Below, piece by piece: positions 27,324 to 34,412 of a stretch of 34,412 nucleotides of DNA (the first letter of the stretch is position 1; each line of letters begins with the position of its first letter). The position numbers and the translations under genes were made by a program. The stretch comes from Giesbergeria sp. (lineage in GTDB: Bacteria; Pseudomonadota; Gammaproteobacteria; Burkholderiales; Burkholderiaceae_C). The notes under the pieces are model-generated. The model was given only the letters and a program-made list of their open reading frames with translations. It did not search any database and was not told the DNA's origin. The stretch covers positions 1 to 34,412 of the forward strand of contig JAGNYI010000031.1 in NCBI GenBank assembly GCA_017985015.1. The letters are read 5' to 3'.

Positions 27324-30300
27324 TCAATACGCGAATGTCAAGCTCAGGAAGACGCCCTTGGCGCGGTCTTTAACGCCACCCAGGCGCGTGCGGTATTGCA
27401 GACTTCCGTCCACATAGGAGCTTTGCGCACGGTATTTATCGCCTTCCAGCCAATAGCGCAAGTTGACGCCAACGCCCGCGCCTACAGACCAATCGCCGTT
27501 GATGCCGACCAGATCAAAATTGGAGGCGCCTGCCACCGGTGTGCCCGTTGCACGATTGCGGTCCGAGTACCAGTCGGCAGCGAGCGACACATGGGGAAAG
27601 AACACCAGCCGATCGCTGTAGTCAGAAAGGTAGCTGCGGCCCACCCGCACCTCACTGGCCGCGAAAGCCTGGCCGCGCTTGAGTCTGCCCTCGGAGCGTC
27701 CCAGCACCTGGCCTGAACTGTCGCGCAGGGTGTAGGCCGTCGGGGCGTCCATCAAGGTGTACCCAGCCTGTACGTAGCCTTCCATCGTGAACCAATTGCG
27801 GGCATCAAGCCTGAGCCCCGTGCCCTCATAAAACCCATACAGCACATAGGCCTGCCAGGCTCCGGCAGCCGCGTCGGTACGGTAATCGACCGCTCCGGCC
27901 TGCTGGTTCAACAAGCAGCGCACGGCACTGGAATCCGCATTCAGAGAGCCACTGCGTGCCGCGTTGCCCAGAAAAAACTGCCTCTCCAGTCCAAAGGTGA
28001 TGTTCTTTTCGGTCCATGGCGTGTAGCGCGCGCCAATTGCGCCGGTCGTCGTGGGAAAACCGGAGACGGCCTGGCTACGGGTCTCCGCAACATTGATCGT
28101 TCCTCCGCAAGGATCCGGGACAGTTTGTGCACCCGTGACATCGGCGCCACTGTGCAGGGTATTCGACAAGCGCCCATAGACGTCGAACGTGCTGCTGCTG
28201 GAGTTGAGAAACTCCGGCGGGCGCCAATACGCCTCAACGGTGCTGAAAGCGGCGTTTCCAGGCAGTGATACCGGCTGACCGACCAATGCATTGGTCGGTG
28301 CACGCGCACCGCGATAGCCAACGGACGCGGTTGCGCCCCACTCGCGCGAAAAATTGGCCACGGCGCTTCGGGTATCGAATCGCTGCTGCGCATCGAGTGC
28401 AAACTTCCCATTGTCTGCGTCGTCAATCGCCTGACGCAACATGGCTGCAGCCGCGATCCGGTTGCCACTCGCAGCCAAGGCATATGCCTCGTCCAGAATG
28501 TTCGTTGGCGGGGCATTGCCCGTGCTTCGAGCCGCCACAAAATCCTGCAAAGCCAGTTCAGGTTGGCGATTCGCAAGGCGCAAGTAGCCGCGCTGACGCA
28601 GTAAATTGGCGTCTTGTGGCTGAGCCAACAGGGCTTGGTCCAGTCGGGCCAGAGCTTCTTGCTGTTCGTTCGGTGTTCCTGCGGCCAATGCCGTAGTGAG
28701 CAAAATCTGGTTCGATTCGCTCTTTGGATCCTCGGCGATCGCTCTGCGCGCCAGCGCAATGGCTTGTTCATAGCGCTTCTGGCCGTAGGCGGCATAAGCG
28801 CGCGCTGCGGGGCTGTCCGTACCTGGGGCGTCCCAAGGCTGCATCTCGCAGACTGTCCCATAGGGCGTGTCGTGACACAGCTGCAAGGGGGCATAGGCAG
28901 TGGCAGGCAAGACTTCTTGCGCGGTCCAGAAGCTGCCAAGCGCCCTCGCGGCCTGGCGCCGGGACGCGGCCTGTTCGTCATCGAGCGCAACAGACTCAAG
29001 GAGCTTCTCGACACGCGCTGGCTGCCGATCGGCCAGCGCAAGGTCGGCGCCAATCAGGCGCACATTGCGCCGCAAGGATTCATCGATCCAATCCTGGGCC
29101 AGAACGGCGTCGATGTCCTGCTGCGCAGCTCCGCCACGCCCCAGTAGCTGACGCAAATAGGCCCGCTGAATACGGATTGTGGCGTTTTCTTCGTCTGTCT
29201 CCAGAGCCTCCCCTGCCGCCGCCTCTGCACCCGCAAAGTCATTGGTTGCTTGCAAGGCGCTGATTAACAGCAAGCGATGGCTGGCCACATCCGGGGCGCG
29301 GCGCACGGCCTCCTGGGCTTCCGGAAGCGCCTCCTGCGGCAGATTTTTTGCCAAGGCCTCATAGGCTTTCTGCGCGTGTTGGAAAGCGATGGCCTGCTCG
29401 GCCAGTCGCATCAACGCCCCAATCGCTTCGGCGTTTGGCGCGCCCAGTGCAATCGCCTGGCGGCCTGCCACGATCGTTTCCTCATAGCGTTGGAGATCTT
29501 CCAAAGCGTTGAGCCACAGCAAAGACCATGGCCCTTGGCTTGGATCGGTGCGCACGGCAATCTCGGCGTTGGACGCCGCATCCGCAAACTTTCCATCCGC
29601 GAGCTGCTCGTAAGCAAGCTTGGCAATGGGGAAGGCCCTGCGGTATTCGGCGGTGGTGGGAACTTCTGAAACACCTGCAGGGGCGGGCCGCAAGTTTTCC
29701 AAGGCCGCTTGCAATTCGGGACTGCCGTGGCCGCTTGCAATGGCCTCTGCTGCGGCTCGCTCGGCCTCATCATGACGATTGAGCTTCTGCAATGCGTAGA
29801 CACGCAGTTGGTACAAACGAACCACATCGGGCCGAAGTTTCAACGCGGCATCGGCGCGGCGCAGGGCAGTCTCGTAGTCACCGCGAGCGTAGGCTTTGTA
29901 GCCCTGATCAGACAAGCGCCAGGCCAGTCCACGCAGTCGCCCACCTTGCCGGGCACGGGCCGCAGGCCGGTGCGACCTTGGTTCAAGCGCTTGCGGAGTG
30001 TCTGACTGAGGGCTGTCCGCTTGCGAAGCACGCGGTGTCGGCATTACCAGTTCTGCTGGACTTTGCGGTCTGGGCGCCTGCCACATCGGCAAAGCAGGCA
30101 TCTGCAAACGCACATAGCGACGCAATGCGCGCTGGAATTCGTCGTCTACCACTGTGTCTGCAGGCCCACGGCCCCAGGGCGCAGGGTCTGTCCGCTCAAT
30201 AGCCTGCAACGCCGTCTGCCAAGCAGATGGAGGTTTCGGCGGGACGGGGGCAGGAGTCGACGCAGACTTGGCCAGCCTGTCTGGCGCCGGCGAATCCTGG

Positions 30301-30599
30301 GGCCGCAATACCAGCTCAGCAGAGAGGCGCAAGCGCGCAACCGTCGCATCGCTCGGTTCGCTTGGCCGCTCGGCCAAGGCAAGCTCGTTGTCAGCAGAAG
30401 ATCGCCCACCCACAGGATGCAGAGCTCCGAGTGACGTGAGCTGCAAGGACATGGTTAGTCGCAGCGGGCTCTCCTCGCCACGCCCCTGACTCTGCGGCGA
30501 CTGCGTGGGGACACGCATCCCGGCGGCAAGAAGGGGAGCGGCAGGCCATGCCATGGCAAGGGCCACGGCCAACAAGGTTCGACTTCGCAAAGGCTTCAT
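27324..30599 (-). CDS. NfrA-like TPR and outer-membrane beta-barrel protein
   Basis: Likely outer-membrane exporter of the polysaccharide, related to E. coli NfrA (phage N4 adsorption protein A). The 1091-residue product has a signal peptide (about 1-26) and a Pro/Ser-rich linker to about 220. An array of TPR-like helices follows at roughly 225-720 (for example YKAYARGDYETALRRADAAL and AYGQKRYEQAIALARRAI). The C-terminal portion of about 350 residues has alternating-strand beta character and ends KGVFLSLTFAY, with the terminal aromatic typical of BAM substrates. The layout matches NfrA and the BcsC/PelB/PgaA principle of periplasmic TPR plus barrel. The ATG overlaps the glycosyltransferase stop as ATGA (30599-30596), coupling the two. 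Confidence 0.88.
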   Translation of the reverse strand: MKPLRSRTLLAVALAMAWPAAPLLAAGMRVPTQSPQSQGRGEESPLRLTMSLQLTSLGALHPVGGRSSADNELALAERPSEPSDATVARLRLSAELVLRPQDSPAPDRLAKSASTPAPVPPKPPSAWQTALQAIERTDPAPWGRGPADTVVDDEFQRALRRYVRLQMPALPMWQAPRPQSPAELVMPTPRASQADSPQSDTPQALEPRSHRPAARARQGGRLRGLAWRLSDQGYKAYARGDYETALRRADAALKLRPDVVRLYQLRVYALQKLNRHDEAERAAAEAIASGHGSPELQAALENLRPAPAGVSEVPTTAEYRRAFPIAKLAYEQLADGKFADAASNAEIAVRTDPSQGPWSLLWLNALEDLQRYEETIVAGRQAIALGAPNAEAIGALMRLAEQAIAFQHAQKAYEALAKNLPQEALPEAQEAVRRAPDVASHRLLLISALQATNDFAGAEAAAGEALETDEENATIRIQRAYLRQLLGRGGAAQQDIDAVLAQDWIDESLRRNVRLIGADLALADRQPARVEKLLESVALDDEQAASRRQAARALGSFWTAQEVLPATAYAPLQLCHDTPYGTVCEMQPWDAPGTDSPAARAYAAYGQKRYEQAIALARRAIAEDPKSESNQILLTTALAAGTPNEQQEALARLDQALLAQPQDANLLRQRGYLRLANRQPELALQDFVAARSTGNAPPTNILDEAYALAASGNRIAAAAMLRQAIDDADNGKFALDAQQRFDTRSAVANFSREWGATASVGYRGARAPTNALVGQPVSLPGNAAFSTVEAYWRPPEFLNSSSSTFDVYGRLSNTLHSGADVTGAQTVPDPCGGTINVAETRSQAVSGFPTTTGAIGARYTPWTEKNITFGLERQFFLGNAARSGSLNADSSAVRCLLNQQAGAVDYRTDAAAGAWQAYVLYGFYEGTGLRLDARNWFTMEGYVQAGYTLMDAPTAYTLRDSSGQVLGRSEGRLKRGQAFAASEVRVGRSYLSDYSDRLVFFPHVSLAADWYSDRNRATGTPVAGASNFDLVGINGDWSVGAGVGVNLRYWLEGDKYRAQSSYVDGSLQYRTRLGGVKDRAKGVFLSLTFAY

Positions 30600-32296
30600 A
30601 CGGTAACAACGTCCTGCATGGCGGGCGGCGGCGCGGGCGCGGGCGCCAACTCGGCCTGCTGGAAGGAAATGGCTTCCTCCAAAGTGTGCTGGTCCAGCCA
30701 GCCTTGCTCCAGCAATATGCGGCCCAGGGGCCGCCCCAAATCCCTTTGCATGGCCAGCGCCTGCTCCAGATGGTCGGCATCAATGGCACGCCAGGACAGC
30801 AGCACCTCGCCCAGGCGCTGGCGATGGGACTCCAGTTGATCGGCAGACGGGAAATCGTGCGCGGTCTTGTCCCAGAGCAGCCGGGTACCAAAAATTTTGT
30901 GGGAGAGAAACAAACGCCAGGCGCGCGCCGCCGCCATGGCGTTAATGAAATTGCCGATGACCATGCGCGGAATGGAAAGAAAACCGTGTTCCCAACCATA
31001 CATCTTGCCCACAAAATAGGCTCGCTGCACCACACGCAACAGCAAGGCCACAGCGTTGAGCCCCATGACGGTCATGAACCATCCGTTGGTATGGAACAAG
31101 GAGGGGTAGTACACCGTCCACAAGCCGAGCAGGTCTGCGGCATAAAACAGAAGAAAATTCAGCATCAGAACGTAGCCAAGGATCGCCACGAAGGCAGTAA
31201 CCAAGCCTTTGCGATCCCGAAACAACAAGTATTTGGTGGCCAGCGACCCCGCCCAGCCCACTTGCTGCCAGCCCTGCAGGCCAATGCCAATGGTCCAACG
31301 CGCCTTCTGACGGTATGCAGCGCGGAAGGTATCCGGAAAAAATTCGCGCACCCCCAAAGGCATCTGAATCGAACCTATCTTCTCGCGTCCAAGACCAAAC
31401 CATGCGGTGCGGCGGGTCAAATAGTCCACGTCGAATTTGCCAAAAATCTGTTTCATACCCATCCGACTGAGCCGGGTACCAATGTCGTAGTCTTCCGTCA
31501 GACTCTCCACATTGAAAGGCTCGTTATGGGACGTTGCCGCTAAGAGCTGCATCGCACTGTGGGAAAAGCAGGTGCCGACCCCGGCCGATGGGACCATGTT
31601 GGAAAGGCTCTCGCGCACGACCAAATCCTTGCTGTGCCATTCGGCGAACTCATCCATATAGGTGCCCGCTACCAGTTCGAACCAGCTGCGCTCGAGCGAA
31701 GTCACCGGCAACTGGATGAAATCCATCCGCGGCAGCAGGTAGTTGTAGTACTTCAGCTCCAGCGGGTGAAGCACGTCTTCGCTATCGTGCAGTATGAAAC
31801 CGGCAAAGGTATGGGACTGTATTCGCTCCTGCTGAAAGGCGGCCTGCACGATCCAGTTGAGACAGTCGGCCTTGCAAGTGGGCCCGTCGTGCGGCACCTC
31901 CACACGCACCAGCTGCCGATAGCGCCTGCGCATGCGCTCGACTTCCTCGATGGTGCGGTGATCGTTGCGGTAGGTGCCCACAAATATCGTGTAATTCCGA
32001 TACTCAAGCGTTGACACCATGTTGCTGAGCATGGGCGCGATCACGTCGAATTCCAGCCATGCTGGGACCATGATGGCCATGGGCTGCTCAGGGTGCTCCC
32101 GCAGCTGCTCGGCCGTCAGTCGCTTGTATTGGCGCCGCACTACCAACGAGCGGTAGCTCTCGCGAACCCAGTACCAGGCATCGATAAACAGATCGTCGAT
32201 GCTGGACAGCAGGATGATCACGCCGACCGCCGCCGTCAATATCTCAAGCCCGCGGTAGTAGTCGGCAAAAAGGTAGGGCCAGTACAGCGTGAACAT
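30596..32296 (-). CDS. NfrB-like GT2 glycosyltransferase with C-terminal MshEN c-di-GMP-binding domain
   Basis: Inner-membrane polysaccharide synthase of 566 residues related to E. coli NfrB. One N-terminal helix (about 18-33) precedes the cytoplasmic GT2 domain, which has HDSED (170-174), TEDYD (267-271) and RQKARW (329-334), the D,D,D,Q/RxxRW-type signature. About three further helices lie between 365 and 450. Residues 494-546 form an MshEN domain. The first 24-residue motif runs from RLGEVL at 494 to Gln517 and the second from PLGRIL at 523 to Gln546, separated by exactly five residues. All expected Leu/Ile/Gln positions are filled. MshEN domains bind c-di-GMP, so polymer synthesis is probably switched on by it. 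The sugar substrate is unknown. Confidence 0.92.
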   Translation of the reverse strand: MFTLYWPYLFADYYRGLEILTAAVGVIILLSSIDDLFIDAWYWVRESYRSLVVRRQYKRLTAEQLREHPEQPMAIMVPAWLEFDVIAPMLSNMVSTLEYRNYTIFVGTYRNDHRTIEEVERMRRRYRQLVRVEVPHDGPTCKADCLNWIVQAAFQQERIQSHTFAGFILHDSEDVLHPLELKYYNYLLPRMDFIQLPVTSLERSWFELVAGTYMDEFAEWHSKDLVVRESLSNMVPSAGVGTCFSHSAMQLLAATSHNEPFNVESLTEDYDIGTRLSRMGMKQIFGKFDVDYLTRRTAWFGLGREKIGSIQMPLGVREFFPDTFRAAYRQKARWTIGIGLQGWQQVGWAGSLATKYLLFRDRKGLVTAFVAILGYVLMLNFLLFYAADLLGLWTVYYPSLFHTNGWFMTVMGLNAVALLLRVVQRAYFVGKMYGWEHGFLSIPRMVIGNFINAMAAARAWRLFLSHKIFGTRLLWDKTAHDFPSADQLESHRQRLGEVLLSWRAIDADHLEQALAMQRDLGRPLGRILLEQGWLDQHTLEEAISFQQAELAPAPAPPPAMQDVVTV

Positions 32297-32325
32297 GCTG
32301 AGCGATCAGTAGAAAATGCGCACGC

Positions 32326-34412
32326 TTACGAAGACTTCCGGCGGTTGCGCCTGATGCGATAGGCCCAGACGACCAACAGCAGCAGCAGCAGGAGCGCGAC
32401 GCTCACAAGAGGCACGCTCCAGGACAGATAACGCCGCCATTCGTAGAAGGCGCTTTCGCCTGCCCGAGGAGGCTGACTCGCCGATGGGTTGCTGCTGTCC
32501 ACCCAGCTCACTGGACCCTCAGCACCGATCAGAGCGATATCCCCGCGGTTAAGTACGAAGGGCTTGTCTTGCGTTGCAGTCTGTGCGCCCAGCGGCTGCC
32601 AAAGGAGACCTGGCTGAGCGTGCGCACTGGTCACCTCGACGGTGCTCAGGCGCGCCAATCCATTGACGTCAATCCAAGGAGCGTTTTTCCCGTTGATTCG
32701 CAGTTGTGCGTCCTTGACGACAACTTTCGAACTGGCGCCATCCACCGGCACCTGCATGGCGAGGAAGGGACGACTCGGTGTGAACGCCTGGCCCTGCACG
32801 GCCACCACAAACTCGGCGCGTATGGGCGTGACGCCTGCCGCAACGGCCATGCGAACGACGCGCATCAAACTTGCGGGTGCGTCCGCCAGATAGGCTTCGG
32901 GAACGATGATCTGCGGTGTGCCTGACATCAAGGGAAGCAATCCGACGAAGGTACCATCGGGCTCTGAGTCGCCACCGCGCACGTAGCTGGTGGGCAACAC
33001 GTTCACCGGAAATGCCTGCGGTGTTTCGTTGCAGTCATTGGAATAGGGCTGGCGCTGAAAAGATACGCGCACCACATTTCTCAGTCCGAGCGCATAGCCC
33101 GGAATGCGCGCGTCGAGACGCTCGGGACGCCCATCGGCCTGGAGGCGTTTGGCCGAAAGCAAGACGTTGTTCCAGAACACCGACGCCACCGGGCGGGTAG
33201 AGGAAGCACCGGGCGCGGCGGCCACGTCCACCACCAGATCGGACGGCATCCGGCCATTGACCGCCACCGCTCCCAGCGGAATGGTCGCCGTCCAGTCCCC
33301 CCGTGCCAGGACATCGAAACTCGCATCGCTGCCACCGAGGTTGGTCAGGCGAATGGCCGAGCGGTCTAACACGTCGGGCGCATTGGCTTCTGCCACGGTC
33401 ACTTCTCGCGTGGTCATGGCGCTGCGCCAGACATCGGCAAAAACGCCTGCGGCCTTGGCACCACCATCCTCGGACACCACGATCACCGGACGCGCCCCCA
33501 GGGTCGCCAGACGAATCGAATGCGACGGCAGGGCTCCGGCCGCCACCGCTGTCTGCAAACTGCGCCAGCTTGCGAAAGAACGCGCCGCATCAGCGTCACC
33601 ACCCAATTGAGCGCCCAGCGCATCGAGGGCAGCAGCAATTTCCTGTTGCAGAGCGGTGTCGACTACAGCGATGTCGCCGGTAGCAAGCGAAGAGCCCAGC
33701 ACCACCAAAGCGCCCACCTCGGCGGCATTCTTTAGCACGTATTTGGCATTGCCTTGTGCAAGACCGGAAAAAGCCGGCAGGTTTGCCAGTCCAGCGGGCA
33801 CTTGCCATCCGGTCGTGTCAATCGTCTCGCCAGGAGCGGGGAATGACTTCACCATGACACGGCGATTGGCCTGCTCTAGTGCGACGCCAAGTCGCCACGC
33901 GGTGTCGTAGCTGGCCTTACTGACCTTGCGAGACGCAACCATCAGCGTCGGATGCGCCGGCAAGGTGAGCCAGGCATCGGCCAGACTGGTCAGAGCGGCA
34001 CTGCTGAAACGGTAGTTGAAGCGCGTGTCCGCAGAGACCGACAGCACGTTGCCCGTGGATCGCTCCACTTCGCAAATGCGTTGTCCCACATTGTTCTGCC
34101 AGTTCACGCGAAAGCGCAGAAAGCCGTTGGTACGTTGGCTGGTGTCCACCTTCAACACCTGGCTGGCATCGCCTTCGGAGACTTCAATGCGGCGCGAATG
34201 TACGGGCCTGCCATTGACGAACAGCACCATCGAAGTGCGCCCCTCTTCGGCCTTGTAGTAGTGCGCGCGGAAGTCAACGGTGGCATCGGCCAACTTCAGC
34301 ATCTGGGGGACCGGAAGATAGAACTCCTGGCGACTGTCGAAGCCGCTCAGCAACACGTCGTCTCCGAACCCGAGGTCCGACAGGGAGAAACTGCGGTTGA
34401 CCCAGGTGTCCC
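32326..34412 (-). CDS. BcsB-like periplasmic polysaccharide synthase subunit, 5' end outside window
   Basis: Relative of cellulose synthase subunit BcsB, the periplasmic, membrane-anchored partner of the catalytic synthase. About 694 residues are visible; the frame is open to the window edge, so the signal peptide is missing. The visible N-terminal part carries beta-rich carbohydrate-binding-like segments (ATVDFRAHYYKAEEGRTSMV, VNGRPVHSRRI, LRFRVNW). Flavodoxin-like segments follow, including TLMVASRKVS. The C-terminus is one transmembrane helix (about the last 30 residues) and a basic tail RIRRNRRKSS. It is 29 bp upstream of the NfrB-like gene, so it is the first visible gene of the operon. 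E. coli nfrAB is, as far as I recall, not accompanied by a BcsB homologue, making this a mixed system. Confidence 0.85.
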   Translation of the reverse strand, partial: DTWVNRSFSLSDLGFGDDVLLSGFDSRQEFYLPVPQMLKLADATVDFRAHYYKAEEGRTSMVLFVNGRPVHSRRIEVSEGDASQVLKVDTSQRTNGFLRFRVNWQNNVGQRICEVERSTGNVLSVSADTRFNYRFSSAALTSLADAWLTLPAHPTLMVASRKVSKASYDTAWRLGVALEQANRRVMVKSFPAPGETIDTTGWQVPAGLANLPAFSGLAQGNAKYVLKNAAEVGALVVLGSSLATGDIAVVDTALQQEIAAALDALGAQLGGDADAARSFASWRSLQTAVAAGALPSHSIRLATLGARPVIVVSEDGGAKAAGVFADVWRSAMTTREVTVAEANAPDVLDRSAIRLTNLGGSDASFDVLARGDWTATIPLGAVAVNGRMPSDLVVDVAAAPGASSTRPVASVFWNNVLLSAKRLQADGRPERLDARIPGYALGLRNVVRVSFQRQPYSNDCNETPQAFPVNVLPTSYVRGGDSEPDGTFVGLLPLMSGTPQIIVPEAYLADAPASLMRVVRMAVAAGVTPIRAEFVVAVQGQAFTPSRPFLAMQVPVDGASSKVVVKDAQLRINGKNAPWIDVNGLARLSTVEVTSAHAQPGLLWQPLGAQTATQDKPFVLNRGDIALIGAEGPVSWVDSSNPSASQPPRAGESAFYEWRRYLSWSVPLVSVALLLLLLLVVWAYRIRRNRRKSS

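Overview
The window looks like a chromosomal segment from a high-GC betaproteobacterium of the Burkholderiales, most likely Comamonadaceae. The grounds are the base composition, a Bug-type solute receptor, argH divergent from an AlgZ/AlgR-like two-component pair, and three copies of a short intergenic repeat of a kind I associate with that family. All identifications come from reading motifs by hand; no database search was run.

Positions 1-9164 hold cell-envelope genes: the 5' part of pbpC (minus), a small three-helix membrane protein overlapping it, an AlkB-type diiron alkane hydroxylase (plus), and a 2002-residue alpha-2-macroglobulin with a CLEQ thioester motif (minus). Alpha-2-macroglobulin and PBP1C are usual neighbours in bacteria; here alkB and the small gene lie between them. 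Positions 9265-18746 hold mostly housekeeping and signalling genes: a 1282-residue GGDEF-EAL protein with a CdaR-like diacid-recognition N-terminus and about five PAS domains, a Bug receptor, argH, a LytS/AlgZ-type kinase with its LytTR regulator, and a lone hisF. Between the regulator and hisF lie a repeat copy and a 102-bp MITE-like element with 15-bp terminal inverted repeats.

Positions 18902-34412 are the most interesting part, a putative c-di-GMP-controlled exopolysaccharide synthesis, secretion and acylation locus. On the minus strand, in transcription order, are a BcsB-like protein (5' end outside the window), an NfrB-like GT2 glycosyltransferase ending in a textbook MshEN c-di-GMP-binding domain, an NfrA-like TPR/outer-membrane beta-barrel protein, two AlgX/AlgJ-type SGNH proteins (one with a Tat-like signal), an AlgI-type MBOAT acyltransferase and an AlgF-like protein. 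The genes are tightly packed, often with ATGA or TGATG overlaps.

Converging on this operon from the plus strand are a Tat-type DUF4434 lipoprotein (possible glycoside hydrolase), an acyl-CoA-dehydrogenase-family flavoprotein, a DltC-like carrier protein and a DltA-like amino-acid adenylating ligase. The dltA-like and algF-like genes overlap by 11 bp at their 3' ends.

The working model (inference) is that NfrB/BcsB-like proteins make a polymer under c-di-GMP control and NfrA-like exports it. Alginate-type proteins acylate it, and the DltA/DltC-like pair, possibly with the flavoprotein altering the thioester-bound residue, supplies an aminoacyl or modified acyl group to the MBOAT. I know of no described system with this set of parts.
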